Assembly: GCA_038124025.1 (NCBI GenBank)
Contig: JAYPBC010000002.1
Coordinates: 62,001 to 126,000 of the forward strand
DNA length: 64,000 bases
Direction: 5' to 3'
DNA from: UBA1275 sp038124025
Lineage (GTDB): Bacteria > Bacteroidota > Rhodothermia > Balneolales > Balneolaceae
Below the pieces are notes generated by a model. The model did not search any database, was not told where the DNA came from, and was given only the letters and a program-made list of their open reading frames with translations. A program made the position numbers and the translations under genes. This document shows positions 43,485 to 52,539 of this stretch, one piece after another (within the stretch, counting starts at the first letter, position 1; the number at the start of each line of letters is the position of its first letter).

Positions 43485-44555
43485 ATGGATATATCGAAGA
43501 TTGAAGAATTACTGGGCGATGATGCCTCTTATTTATTACATCACACCAGTAAAACAATTACTAAAGATCAGTTAATTCAACCAACCCCTGATTATGTAGA
43601 TCAGGTATGGTATCATTCTGATCGAAACAATAGAGTTTTAGGTAATTTACAATGGTTAATGGAATCGGGTAGACTCGGAGGTACTGGATATGTATCAATA
43701 CTTCCGGTTGATCAGGGAATTGAACACTCTGCGGGTGCTTCATTTGCAAAAAATCCTGATTATTTTGATCCTGAAAATATTGTGAAGTTAGCAGTTGAAG
43801 CAGGGTGTAATGGTGTAGCGTCTACTTTTGGAGCGCTTCGCAGTGTATCACGAAAATATGCCCATAAAATACCATTCATCGTTAAGATTAATCACAATGA
43901 ATTACTCACCTACCCTAATACATTTGATCAAATAATGTATGGTACCATAGATCAAGCGTATGACATGGGTGCGGCTGCAGTGGGTGCAACGATTTATTTT
44001 GGCTCAGCAGAATCCAATCGACAAATCCAAGAAGTTGCCCAAGCTTTTGCCTATGCACACGAGCTAGGAATGGCTACTATTTTGTGGTGTTATACACGAA
44101 ATGATGCATTCAAGGTAGATGGGGTTGATTATCACACCTCAGCAGATTTAACAGGTCAGGCCAATCATATTGGGACAACCATAGGAGCCGATATTGTGAA
44201 GCAAAAGCAGCCAACCAATAATGGAGGTTACAAGGCTTTAAATGCGGGAGATTCTTCTTATGGTAAATTAGACGAGCGCATTTATTCAGAATTGACTACC
44301 GATCATCCTATAGATTTAACTCGCTATCAAGTCATTAACTCATTCATGGGGCGCGCAGGTTTAATTAATTCGGGTGGGGCATCTGGATCCAACGACTTTG
44401 CCGATGCAGTGAAAACAGCCGTAATTAACAAGCGTGCAGGTGGAATGGGGCTTATTAGTGGTCGTAAGGCATTCCAGCGTCCTATTGGTGAGGGTGTGGA
44501 ACTCTTGAATATGATTCAAGATGTATATTTAAACAAAGACGTAGATATTGCGTAA
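43485..44555 (+). CDS. fbaB: Class I fructose-bisphosphate aldolase (DhnA/FbaB type)
   Basis: Schiff-base aldolase for glycolysis and gluconeogenesis, of the archaeal/FbaB type rather than the zinc class II type. The DhnA-family pattern is clear: ILPVDQGIEHSAG, GCNGVASTFGALR, PFIVKINHNELL, GAAAVGATIYFGS and the C-terminal phosphate-binding INSGGASGSNDF and GGMGLISGRKAFQRP. Length is 356 residues. It is followed by an intrinsic terminator 61 bases after its stop codon. With pyk, it is the second glycolytic gene of the window. Confidence 0.94.
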   Translation: MDISKIEELLGDDASYLLHHTSKTITKDQLIQPTPDYVDQVWYHSDRNNRVLGNLQWLMESGRLGGTGYVSILPVDQGIEHSAGASFAKNPDYFDPENIVKLAVEAGCNGVASTFGALRSVSRKYAHKIPFIVKINHNELLTYPNTFDQIMYGTIDQAYDMGAAAVGATIYFGSAESNRQIQEVAQAFAYAHELGMATILWCYTRNDAFKVDGVDYHTSADLTGQANHIGTTIGADIVKQKQPTNNGGYKALNAGDSSYGKLDERIYSELTTDHPIDLTRYQVINSFMGRAGLINSGGASGSNDFADAVKTAVINKRAGGMGLISGRKAFQRPIGEGVELLNMIQDVYLNKDVDIA

Positions 44556-44616
44556 AAGTACATACACCTATGTAAAATGTCATTTTAGGTGTCTAACCTA
44601 GGTCACAAAGCTTTTT

Positions 44617-44649
44617 AAGCCTTGTAGAGTTTCCTGCAAGGCTTTTTTT
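44617..44649 (+). terminator. Intrinsic terminator after fbaB
   Basis: AAGCCTTGTAG (44617-44627) pairs with CTGCAAGGCTT (44634-44644), one T-G pair, around a 6-base loop, followed by seven T residues ending at 44649. The next ATG is at 44660. Confidence 0.85.
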
Positions 44650-44659
44650 ATACTTTAGT

Positions 44660-45706
44660 ATGAGTCAAAACAAGCAACAACTCGGTAGTCCAAAACAGAT
44701 CATTTCTAAAAAATATCTGTTTTTTTCTGTTTCCTTAAGCCTTTTGACCATGGCTGGGGTTATTTGGTACACCTACACACCGGGTATCCTTGAGTATTTG
44801 GCGCCCAAAAGACTTCCTGGGTTAGGTATTGCTCTAGTTGTTTCCATACTAAGAGTATGGTTCTCCGCCGCAAAAATTCGGTTTTTATCCGCGGGAGTTA
44901 TTAGTTGGATAGGAGCATTTAGGGTGCAATTGAGTTGGGATTTTACTTCAGCGGTAACTCCATCTACCATAGGTGGTGCACCTATGGCAACCTATGCGAT
45001 GACCAAAGAAGGCTTACGCTTAGGCGAGTCTACTGCGATCATATTATATAGTGTACTATTAGATCAGATTTGGTTCGCTATTGCCATACCCATTTTACTG
45101 GTAGCAGGTGTGTATATGGATGTAGTTCCGCCGTCGGTGGGTTTCCTGGGTGAAGCATCCATGTTTATTCTCTATGTTTCCTTGCTTTCCTATGCTGGTG
45201 TACTTGCATACGGTGTTTTAATAAAACCATCGGCTATTTCAAAAATTATCAAGTGGTTTGCTAAATTACCATTTCTTAGAAAGCATAGGAATAAGATTCA
45301 TTCAGAAGCAGTTAACCTAGAACAATATGCTTATCAGCTCAAAGCAAAGCCATTTCGTTTTCTCTTACGAGCGTTCTTTTATTCCACCATGTCTTGGTTA
45401 GCTAGAGTTGCACTCGCTCCCATTGTAATATTGAGTTTACTTCCCGCCCCCGAGCTACTTTCCGTGCTACGTAGCTTAGCTATGAATTTAGCCTTTTTAG
45501 TGGTGCCAACTCCTGGAGGAAGTGGTGGAGTGGAAGGTCTCTTTGTCCTATTTCAAGGTCCACTGATATCTAGGGAAGCTTTTATAGGTTTAGCGTTATT
45601 TTTATGGCGTATTATTAGCTATTACATTACTATTGCTATGGGAATGATGGCAACTACGTGGTATGTAAATCAAGAAGTAAATCAGTTTAAACGTAGCTCA
45701 GAGTAA
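44660..45706 (+). CDS. Flippase-like membrane protein (UPF0104 / lysylphosphatidylglycerol synthase TM family)
   Basis: A 348-residue polytopic membrane protein with about 8 predicted helices. The family motifs are LSWDFTSAVTPSTIGGAPMATYAM (about 93-116) and VVPTPGGSGGVEGLFV (about 277-292), in which Pro-Gly-Gly motifs are typical of the flippase-like domain of MprF and relatives. No synthase domain is attached, so it may flip a lipid or lipid-linked molecule rather than modify it. It begins 10 bases after the fbaB terminator T-tract and precedes radA by 97 bases. Confidence 0.85.
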   Translation: MSQNKQQLGSPKQIISKKYLFFSVSLSLLTMAGVIWYTYTPGILEYLAPKRLPGLGIALVVSILRVWFSAAKIRFLSAGVISWIGAFRVQLSWDFTSAVTPSTIGGAPMATYAMTKEGLRLGESTAIILYSVLLDQIWFAIAIPILLVAGVYMDVVPPSVGFLGEASMFILYVSLLSYAGVLAYGVLIKPSAISKIIKWFAKLPFLRKHRNKIHSEAVNLEQYAYQLKAKPFRFLLRAFFYSTMSWLARVALAPIVILSLLPAPELLSVLRSLAMNLAFLVVPTPGGSGGVEGLFVLFQGPLISREAFIGLALFLWRIISYYITIAMGMMATTWYVNQEVNQFKRSSE

Positions 45707-45803
45707 GTAATATAGATGTATACACTCTTTAAAATTATAGTTGTACAGCCATCTATTGACTGTCTAAAGAGCGGAGCGATCATTATTCAAAGAATAATTT
45801 TTT

Positions 45804-47165
45804 ATGGCTAAATCGAATCAAATTTTTGTATGCACATCATGTGGGCATGAATCGCCGAAATGGTTGGGTAGCTGTCCGGGTTGTAAAGAGTGGAATAGTT
45901 TCGTTGAGCAAGAAAAAATAACGGGTAAGACTAAACCACATAAAGCTAAAATAGCTGGATTAGATCCTGAACAATCACCAACACCACAAACGCTCAAGGA
46001 CATTACAGCCACAGAGTCGTCTCGTTTTCAAACGGGAATAGCAGAGTTTGATAGGGTCTTGGGTGGGGGCTGCATGCGTGGGTCTTATGTACTGATTGGT
46101 GGTGCACCTGGGGTTGGTAAAAGTACACTTACTCTTCAAATAGCTAAGGCCGAACCAAACTTATCCATTTTATATTGCGCTGGTGAAGAATCTGTTATGC
46201 AGATAAAACAACGAGCCAAACGCATGGGGGTCACCTCTGAAAAACTCTGGTTAATCAACGAGACACGCATCGAATATATCATCGATCAAGCTCAAAAGTT
46301 AGACCCCGATCTACTAATTGTAGATTCTATTCAAACAGTTTACCGAGACCAGTTAAGTAGCATGCCAGGTAGTGTTGCCCAAGTAAAAGAGTGCGCTGCT
46401 TTGCTTCAACAATTGGCCAAAAAATCCAGTTTGTCCATTATGATAATTGGCCACATTACCAAAGAAGGGGATATTGCGGGGCCACGGGTGTTAGAACACA
46501 TGGTGGATACTGTGCTTAGTTTTGAAGGGGATGATCATTACACCTACCGGCTGTTGAGAAGTATAAAAAATAGATTTGGACCTGCCCATGAGGTGGGTGT
46601 TTTCGAGATGAAGCAAGATGGTTTGGATCAAGTGCCCAATCCATCGGCCTATTTTTTGGCAGAACGAAATCAAGAAGTATCGGGAAGTGCCATTGGTTGT
46701 ATAATGGAGGGAAGCCGTCCGATACTGGTGGAAATTCAAGCATTGGTAAGCCCAAGTGCATACGGGACTCCCCAACGTACTGTTACTGGAATGGACCGTA
46801 ATCGTGTCTTGCTATTCTTAGCCGTCTTAGAAAAGCGTACGGGTTTTAAATTTTCGGATAAGGATGTGTATGTTAATGTGGCTGGTGGCTTGAAAATTAA
46901 AGATCCAGCGGCTGATCTTGCCTTATGTATGGCGTTGGTATCTTCATTACTAGATATATCTCTTGACTATAATCAACTTTGGTTGGGAGAAATAGGATTG
47001 GGTGGGGAACTTAGACGGGTAGGGCAATTAGAACGACGCACCAAAGAAGCGGAAAAACTTGGTTATACACATAGTTTGGGTCAAGTAAAAGTTAACTCCA
47101 AGAACAGTCCATCTCACCTTAAGGATGTACTAAATACTTTTGGCCATAAAAAAAGCCCTAGATAA
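45804..47165 (+). CDS. radA: DNA repair protein RadA
   Basis: RecA-like ATPase that helps branch migration and processing of recombination intermediates. The N-terminal zinc finger has Cys10, Cys13, Cys24 and Cys27. Walker A is GGAPGVGKS (99-107), the RadA-specific KNRFG motif is 255-259, and the C-terminal Lon-like domain starts around 300. Length is 453 residues. The last codons overlap a hairpin that functions as terminator of the convergent rpsU gene. Confidence 0.97.
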   Translation: MAKSNQIFVCTSCGHESPKWLGSCPGCKEWNSFVEQEKITGKTKPHKAKIAGLDPEQSPTPQTLKDITATESSRFQTGIAEFDRVLGGGCMRGSYVLIGGAPGVGKSTLTLQIAKAEPNLSILYCAGEESVMQIKQRAKRMGVTSEKLWLINETRIEYIIDQAQKLDPDLLIVDSIQTVYRDQLSSMPGSVAQVKECAALLQQLAKKSSLSIMIIGHITKEGDIAGPRVLEHMVDTVLSFEGDDHYTYRLLRSIKNRFGPAHEVGVFEMKQDGLDQVPNPSAYFLAERNQEVSGSAIGCIMEGSRPILVEIQALVSPSAYGTPQRTVTGMDRNRVLLFLAVLEKRTGFKFSDKDVYVNVAGGLKIKDPAADLALCMALVSSLLDISLDYNQLWLGEIGLGGELRRVGQLERRTKEAEKLGYTHSLGQVKVNSKNSPSHLKDVLNTFGHKKSPR

Positions 47166-47175
47166 ACCAGGGCTT
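47153..47175 (-). terminator. Terminator of rpsU embedded in the 3' end of radA
   Basis: AAGCCCT (47153-47159) and AGGGCTT (47169-47175). On the minus strand the stem is followed by seven T residues, so it suits the rpsU transcript; on the plus strand the T-tract is short. The stem includes the final radA codons. Confidence 0.75.
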
Positions 47176-47201
47176 CTATGTGATAACAATCGTAAGAAAA
47201 A

Positions 47202-47396
47202 CTAGAAATTTTCTCTTTGACGTCGACGCTGCTCACGAACAGCCTTTTTCATGGCTTCTCGTCGTTCAATAGATGGTTTGGTAAACTGTTGACGATCCTT
47301 AAATTCATTAAGAATACGAGAACGAGTCACCATCTTTTTGAAACGATTAATCGCGCGTTCAACGCTTTCATTGTCTTTAACTTCAACGCCTAGCAT
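47202..47396 (-). CDS. rpsU: 30S ribosomal protein S21
   Basis: A 64-residue bS21: MLGVEVKDNESVERAINRFKKM is the signature start and the tail is Arg-rich (REQRRRQRENF). bS21 binds near the 3' end of 16S rRNA. It is monocistronic, with a terminator 26 bases after its stop. Upstream is an unusually good Shine-Dalgarno sequence (47403-47412), unlike almost all other genes here, which suggests that its own translation is regulated through the anti-Shine-Dalgarno. A TATATTTA element about 55 bases before the start may be the -7 promoter site. Confidence 0.97.
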   Translation of the reverse strand: MLGVEVKDNESVERAINRFKKMVTRSRILNEFKDRQQFTKPSIERREAMKKAVREQRRRQRENF

Positions 47397-47402
47397 TGAG
47401 CC

Positions 47403-47412
47403 TCACTTCCTT
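47403..47412 (-). promoter_or_regulatory. Extended Shine-Dalgarno of rpsU
   Basis: Read on the minus strand, AAGGAAGTGA matches the extended Shine-Dalgarno AAGGAGGTGA in 9 of 10 positions and ends 6 bases before the ATG at 47396. Strong Shine-Dalgarno sequences are rare in Bacteroidota, but rpsU is the documented exception in Flavobacteriia, where ribosomes lacking bS21 translate it preferentially. Confidence 0.7.
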
Positions 47413-47542
47413 TCATTGTATTATTTCTCATTATTGAGAGAACTAAATATAAGACTTTTTGTGGTAGAATAAAATGTGGATCTATGTACAAAGGATGGAA
47501 CAAATGAGAGTTGTTAATCGTGAATCCAGCAAAAATACCATG

Positions 47543-48361
47543 TTAGATGTGATTTAAAATCCACTTTTTATCTAACCAACGAGGGTTTAATCCTACACCA
47601 AATAACGCATAATCGTACTTTGAGGGATCCTCTGGGTCGAGTATTAAAAGTTGTTCCTGTAATTCTTCTACCGCCTTCCAGTCGTTCTGCTTTCTTGTAA
47701 TTAGCCCTAGTTTTCTACTTTGTCTAGCTACGTGAACATCTAAGGGGATGTAAATTTGAGATGCAGGCATAAAATTCATACTACCAACATCGACTGGGCC
47801 ATTTCGTATTGTCCAGCGTAAATACATATAAAGTCGTTTACACGATCCACCTTTTTCAGGATTGGAAATATGTCTTCGTGTTCGGGGAGGTATTTGAGGA
47901 AAAAAACTAAAAAATTCTTCGTGGAATACCCCCATTAATGGCCGGTTTGCAGCTAATGCCGTATTATAGCAATAAGCCCAAAAAGCCTCTAAGCTATGGT
48001 ATTGAATTAAGATTTCTTGCATGGTTTTGATAAACCAGTACATATCCTTAGAATTAAATGTTCTATGCTTAAAGCCCATTATTCTTCGAGCATCTAACTC
48101 TGTGAAATTACCAATAAAATCAACTGGTCGATACGCCATCCTGGACAGTAAATCATCAATCTTTGCAATGACGATAGAACGCCTACCCCACGCCATTATA
48201 GCTGCAAAAAAACCAGCTACGTTTATTTCTTCTGTATCCTCAAAAGCGTGTAAAAATTGAATAGGGTCGTCTTTTATATAGGCCGGAACCTCCATTTTGG
48301 TTACCCATTGATCTAGGACAGGCTTAAGCTTGAGTAGATATTTTTTTGATCGTTTACGCAA
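47543..48361 (-). CDS. TIGR02757 / DUF2400 family protein
   Basis: A 272-residue protein of the TIGR02757 family, found in Bacteroidota and some other groups and of unknown function. Recognisable segments are DPIQFLHAFEDTEEINVAGFFAAIMAWGRR, FKHRTFNSKD, CKRLYMYLRWTIRNGPVDVGSM and PLDVHVARQSRKLGL. It resembles helix-hairpin-helix DNA glycosylase-like proteins at the C-terminus (IPLDVHVAR). It overlaps the end of mutY by 8 bases, which implies translational coupling and hints at a role in DNA repair. Confidence 0.85.
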   Translation of the reverse strand: MRKRSKKYLLKLKPVLDQWVTKMEVPAYIKDDPIQFLHAFEDTEEINVAGFFAAIMAWGRRSIVIAKIDDLLSRMAYRPVDFIGNFTELDARRIMGFKHRTFNSKDMYWFIKTMQEILIQYHSLEAFWAYCYNTALAANRPLMGVFHEEFFSFFPQIPPRTRRHISNPEKGGSCKRLYMYLRWTIRNGPVDVGSMNFMPASQIYIPLDVHVARQSRKLGLITRKQNDWKAVEELQEQLLILDPEDPSKYDYALFGVGLNPRWLDKKWILNHI

Positions 48362-49463
48362 ATCGTTTCATCAAGGCAAGAGTTAAGGTCTTGTTAGCCT
48401 TAGGAAAGGGGTATTTCTTTAACTCTTGAATTGAAACCCATTTAATTTGATCACTCGCTTTGGCTATAGGTATTTGTGTCTTTTCCGTAGGCTTTAATAC
48501 ACAAAGATAGGCACTAAGGGTGATAGTAAAATGTGAATAGGCATGATTTAAGCTCATAAATTCTTCAATCACACTGATTTCAATACCTAATTCTTCCTTG
48601 ATTTCTCTGTGCAATGCTACCAGACTACTTTCGTCTTGTTCTTTTTTTCCACCTGGAAATTCCCATAGTCCACCTAACATAGCTTCCTCAGGACGTTGAG
48701 CAATTAATACTTGTTCCTGTTCATTTAAAATAATGCCCACCGAAATAGTCTGATGTGGACGTTTAGCTTTTTTTGAAGTATATGGGATTTCGTTGGTTCT
48801 AGCCGTTCGGTATGCAATACATTTTGAGGCTAGTGGGCAGTCTGAGCAAGCGGGTTTGGTTGGAGTACAGACAGTTGAGCCCAATTCCATCATGGCTTGA
48901 TTAAAGTCGGCGGGTGGCCGTCCTTTTATCCATTGGTCCACTTCCTGCTGGACCATTTTTCGAGTTCCTGTTTTTCGGGTATCCTGTTCTATACCGCAAA
49001 ACCGAGTTACAGTTCGGATTACATTTCCATCCATTACCGCATGTTCCAAGCCAAAAGCTATACTTGCAATAGCAGCCGCTGTGTAAGGTCCTATGCCTGG
49101 GAGTGAAAGGAGTTGTTCATGGTCATTGGGAAGAATCCCTTCATAGTCCTTTATAAGTATTTGGGCTGTTTTGTGGATATTTCTAGCTCTACTGTAGTAG
49201 CCAAGTCCTTCCCACTGCTTTAACACCTGTTGAGCAGATGCCGATGATAAATCGTGAACAGTTGGGAAAGCCCTTATAAATCGATTGAAAAAAGGAAGTG
49301 CCTGATCTACCCTAGTTTGTTGTAACATTATTTCTGAAATCCATATGGCGTAAGGATCTCTAGAATCTCGCCATGGCATACTTCGTTTATTCTTTTCAAA
49401 CCATGAAAGCAGATTATTGGCACACATAGCGTCGAAAAGCGGGTCCTGATCTTGTCTGGTCAT
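48354..49463 (-). CDS. mutY: A/G-specific adenine glycosylase
   Basis: Removes adenine mispaired with 8-oxoguanine. The catalytic Glu44 is in WISEIMLQQT, the helix-hairpin-helix is LPGIGPYTAAAIASIAFG, and MDGNV holds the catalytic Asp. The 4Fe-4S cluster cysteines are spaced C-X6-C-X2-C-X5-C (CTPTKPACSDCPLASKC). A C-terminal NUDIX-like domain (GGLWEFPGGKKEQDE...REIKEELG) recognises 8-oxoG. Length is 369 residues. It is the middle gene of a tight operon: 5 bases after the Ig-like protein gene and overlapping the TIGR02757 gene. Confidence 0.97.
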   Translation of the reverse strand: MTRQDQDPLFDAMCANNLLSWFEKNKRSMPWRDSRDPYAIWISEIMLQQTRVDQALPFFNRFIRAFPTVHDLSSASAQQVLKQWEGLGYYSRARNIHKTAQILIKDYEGILPNDHEQLLSLPGIGPYTAAAIASIAFGLEHAVMDGNVIRTVTRFCGIEQDTRKTGTRKMVQQEVDQWIKGRPPADFNQAMMELGSTVCTPTKPACSDCPLASKCIAYRTARTNEIPYTSKKAKRPHQTISVGIILNEQEQVLIAQRPEEAMLGGLWEFPGGKKEQDESSLVALHREIKEELGIEISVIEEFMSLNHAYSHFTITLSAYLCVLKPTEKTQIPIAKASDQIKWVSIQELKKYPFPKANKTLTLALMKRFA

Positions 49464-49468
49464 GCCCG

Positions 49469-51040
49469 TTATTGATTATTATCTCGAGGTAAATCTATCA
49501 CGTTTAGCTCCACTTGTACCGAGCTTGCTGCGCCCAAGGCATCGGTTGCTATGACTTTAAACCGGTGAATTCCTAAATCCTTCTCCGATGGAGTCCAGGA
49601 AAGTTGTCCACTTTTTTCATCTAAACGGGCACTTTCTGGAAGATCTACACCCAAAAAACGAATCAGTGATTTTTGGCTGTGTTTAGCTTCTGGATCCATA
49701 GCGGTATAGGTAACCGTATAGGGATCTCCCATGATTAATGTGCTAGTACGAATAGGACTTATTCTAGGTGGGTTATTAAAACTAGTAATATCGACTTGAA
49801 TAAAGGTGCTGTCCAGTAATCCTGTAGAACTTTGAGCTATAACATTGAGTCGATGAATACCAATTTGATTGAATTGAGGTTCCCAATAAATACCCTGTCC
49901 CTTCACCTTCATTCCACTAGGTGCTCCCTTAACACTAAAGCGAAGGGCGTCAAAAGGCCAATCTTCTACCACTTGAATGCCAAAAAGAATGGGACTAGGA
50001 TAGGGTACAATTTTGGGTTCATAGGGTAGGAGTGTTAGTGTATTAGGAAGAGGCTTGGTTTCTGCTAATTGTTCTTCCTTAGTTTGACTAAGATCATTAT
50101 TTACCTTACCAATAGCTCCAAACTCGTGAAGCCATAATTGTTCGAAATCTCCCGTTAATTTATAGTTAGCTGAGGCATCCCTCTTCCAGAGGTCTATTGT
50201 ATCGTTATTTAATCGCCATATGTCTTTATTGGCACTTTCGATAAAATAGCTATCTTGATATCCAATAAGGTCCACTATAGGCGTTCCGATATCAGCTAAT
50301 CGAGCGCTAGAGCCATTTTCGCTAATTCGATAAAGTACCCCTGCATCACTACTTCCAAACAACTCATTTTCTACTAAATGTAATTGATTTATAGCCTGAT
50401 TAATGCTTATAGAATTAACCCATTCTAAGGTATCCTGATCCGCCGTCCATGAAAAATTGTGTAAGGTTGATGGACTAAGTACAAATAGCTGTTGCGATCG
50501 AGGAGTACTTAATACGTCTAACACCGGCTCTCTTTGGAGAATGTCATTGGCAATAAATTCAACAGCAGAGTCAAAAGCTTCGGGATTTTGTAAGCCTAAC
50601 ACGCCTAGACCTTCTTCATCGAGGGCTAAGTATACACGATCACGAAGCCGGGCTACCCCTCTAGGCTCTGAGGGTAAATACGTTGAAGAATACACGCCTA
50701 ACACAGAGGTTGGCTCAATTACAGTTAATCGGTTCCCATTACCAAACAAATAGGCAAAGCGAATATCAGTCTCTATCGTGTTGCCACGATGTTGCATTCC
50801 ACTATTGGTGTACAGCCACTGAGTGTCCTTTTCGCTAACTCTGAAAACAGCTAAGCCTTCTTGCTCAGAAAGCACATATAGATGACTCGGGCTTGACGCG
50901 ATATCCACCACATTCTCTATGTTCATTGATGGCGTAAATCTAATGTTCTGACTTGTTGTTTGCGCCGAGCTATTTTGATTGCAAATAATGAGGAATGAGA
51001 GCGTTAATGAGAGGATATAACTTGAATTCCCGGGGTTCAT
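49469..51040 (-). CDS. Secreted propeller/Ig-like domain protein, unknown function
   Basis: A 523-residue protein with a signal peptide (about 1-26, ending SSAQ). The first 320 residues look like a beta-propeller (repeated L-Y/V-L-S-E patterns such as HLYVLSEQEGLAVFRVSEKD). The last 190 residues contain two Ig/cadherin-like putative-Ig domains (GQGIYWEPQFNQIGIHRLNVIAQ and GQLSWTPSEKDLGIHRFKVIATD, each with a W-x-P and a D/G motif). It has no C-terminal sorting domain and no lipobox. It is the first gene of the Ig-mutY-TIGR02757 operon, which is functionally unexplained. Confidence 0.75.
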   Translation of the reverse strand: MNPGNSSYILSLTLSFLIICNQNSSAQTTSQNIRFTPSMNIENVVDIASSPSHLYVLSEQEGLAVFRVSEKDTQWLYTNSGMQHRGNTIETDIRFAYLFGNGNRLTVIEPTSVLGVYSSTYLPSEPRGVARLRDRVYLALDEEGLGVLGLQNPEAFDSAVEFIANDILQREPVLDVLSTPRSQQLFVLSPSTLHNFSWTADQDTLEWVNSISINQAINQLHLVENELFGSSDAGVLYRISENGSSARLADIGTPIVDLIGYQDSYFIESANKDIWRLNNDTIDLWKRDASANYKLTGDFEQLWLHEFGAIGKVNNDLSQTKEEQLAETKPLPNTLTLLPYEPKIVPYPSPILFGIQVVEDWPFDALRFSVKGAPSGMKVKGQGIYWEPQFNQIGIHRLNVIAQSSTGLLDSTFIQVDITSFNNPPRISPIRTSTLIMGDPYTVTYTAMDPEAKHSQKSLIRFLGVDLPESARLDEKSGQLSWTPSEKDLGIHRFKVIATDALGAASSVQVELNVIDLPRDNNQ

Positions 51041-51349
51041 TATGGATGCATTAAAGTTTTTTGTTGGTTGATACTAAACAATATATACTTTGTTGAACGC
51101 GTATGAATAAGTATTAATCAATGAGTTCAAACAAATGATCGTAAACAAATGATCGTAAATCAGTATGTGCAAATCAGTGTGTGCAAAAATACTGCCTGAA
51201 TCTAAAATTTGACTATAGAATACGTCAAAATAGGTAGGCAGGTCTATATTTACTTTATGGACAACCTGCACCGTATCTTTTCAAATTCCAAAATCTGTAC
51301 CTGATCACAGATAGCACCAGTATAAATTACCATTCTTTTGTAATTATTG
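51041..51349. repeat. 309-base gap with two back-to-back 14-bp tandem duplications (51131-51186)
   Basis: ACAAATGATCGTAA occurs twice in tandem (51131-51144, 51145-51158), followed directly by ATCAGTATGTGCAA (51159-51172) and ATCAGTGTGTGCAA (51173-51186). The pattern is A-A-B-B with a constant 14-bp unit. The rest of the gap is AT-rich. A minus-strand open frame (51074-51271) crosses the repeats but does not look coding. I see no tRNA, hairpin terminator or clear promoter here. Confidence 0.7.
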
Positions 51350-52348
51350 TTACAGCCAATTATTGCTTTTATACCAATTTAGCGTAGATTTTAAACCTTC
51401 TTTTAGGCTAATTTGTGGTGAATACCCCCAATCTTTCCTGGCTTTATTTGAGCTACAAAGCCAGTTCCGAGTAAGTTCCTCTGCCTTATCTGAATTTAAG
51501 GCTGGATATACTCCAAAAATAGGAGCCATAGTTTCAGCCACCTTTGCAATAGTCATGAGCACACCTTTTGGCACTCGAATCCTTAGATGAGACTTCCCAA
51601 GTACCGTTGCGCATTCCTTGTAAATATCATTCCAAGAATAGCTGTCTTCGCAACCTCCGAGGAAGTAGGTATGAATTCCAGCTGGATTGTAGAGTCTAGA
51701 TGCAATGATACCGTTCACCAGATCCTGTACGTGAACCAGAGAGAGAGTTTTTTCTGTGGGATTTCCTAATTCAGGGGCTATACGATAATTAAGGGCTTTG
51801 AATAATCCATAGATATCAGTTTCTCTTGGTCCATAAACCGCTGGAGGGCGTATGATTTTGATGCTTAAGCTTGGGTGATTATCCCACTTTCTTTCTGAAA
51901 AGAGTTGATGAATTTCTTCTTCCATTTGTTTTTTGGAACGACCGTATGCGCTGATGGGGGACAAGGGAGCTTTTTCTGTGAGGGGGGTTTGGCTAGAGGG
52001 ACCGGCGGCGGCGAGGGAGGAGAGAATGATGATATTAGATACCCCAGCTTCCACTGCAAGTTCCACTAATTTTTTCGTTGCTTCCACATTGGCTTTAAAA
52101 AAATCCGAGTAGGAAGGAGCGTGGAGTACTGCGGCCCCATGAATAAGTATATCCACCCCCTGCAATGATTCTCTAATAGTTTCTACCTGTTCTAATGAAG
52201 ATTTTACTGGGGTATAGTCCAAGCCCTTTAGCCATTTTTCTTTATTTCTAACCAAAACTCGAATTTCTGCATACTCTGCCAAGCTTAAAAGTTGCTCCAC
52301 TAAATGACTTCCAACAAATCCAGTTCCGCCAGTAACAAAGGCTTTCAT
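51350..52348 (-). CDS. NAD(P)-dependent epimerase/dehydratase, possible ceramide reductase (CerR-like)
   Basis: Extended SDR protein of 332 residues. The dinucleotide site is GGTGFVG (7-13), and the catalytic Tyr135 and Lys139 are in YGRSK. It looks like the 3-beta-HSD/epimerase branch with DLVNGIIASRLYNPAGIHTYFLGG. Because it lies close to a serine palmitoyltransferase and a GNAT-type ceramide synthase candidate, it may be the CerR oxidoreductase of bacterial sphingolipid synthesis, which in Caulobacter is a protein of this type. It is transcribed away from the glycosyltransferases. A nucleotide-sugar epimerase remains an alternative. Confidence 0.72.
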   Translation of the reverse strand: MKAFVTGGTGFVGSHLVEQLLSLAEYAEIRVLVRNKEKWLKGLDYTPVKSSLEQVETIRESLQGVDILIHGAAVLHAPSYSDFFKANVEATKKLVELAVEAGVSNIIILSSLAAAGPSSQTPLTEKAPLSPISAYGRSKKQMEEEIHQLFSERKWDNHPSLSIKIIRPPAVYGPRETDIYGLFKALNYRIAPELGNPTEKTLSLVHVQDLVNGIIASRLYNPAGIHTYFLGGCEDSYSWNDIYKECATVLGKSHLRIRVPKGVLMTIAKVAETMAPIFGVYPALNSDKAEELTRNWLCSSNKARKDWGYSPQISLKEGLKSTLNWYKSNNWL

Positions 52349-52539
52349 AAATGCGTATATTTACGGGTTGATTGGTGATTCAATAGGATTTGAACATTCT
52401 ATCACGAATAAACTTATGTGTTATTTTTTTGGTCTTTAGTCAGTAAACAACAATTAAAATACAAAGAAGCAAATTGTTATTTAGTACTTATTTGAGTGTA
52501 TGGGCAGTGAACGTGTTATCAAACCTGTTGATTCTATAA

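Noticed and set aside
51074..51271. Minus-strand open frame in the repeat gap
   Set aside because: 65 codons across simple tandem repeats, no recognisable motif and no fitting start context.
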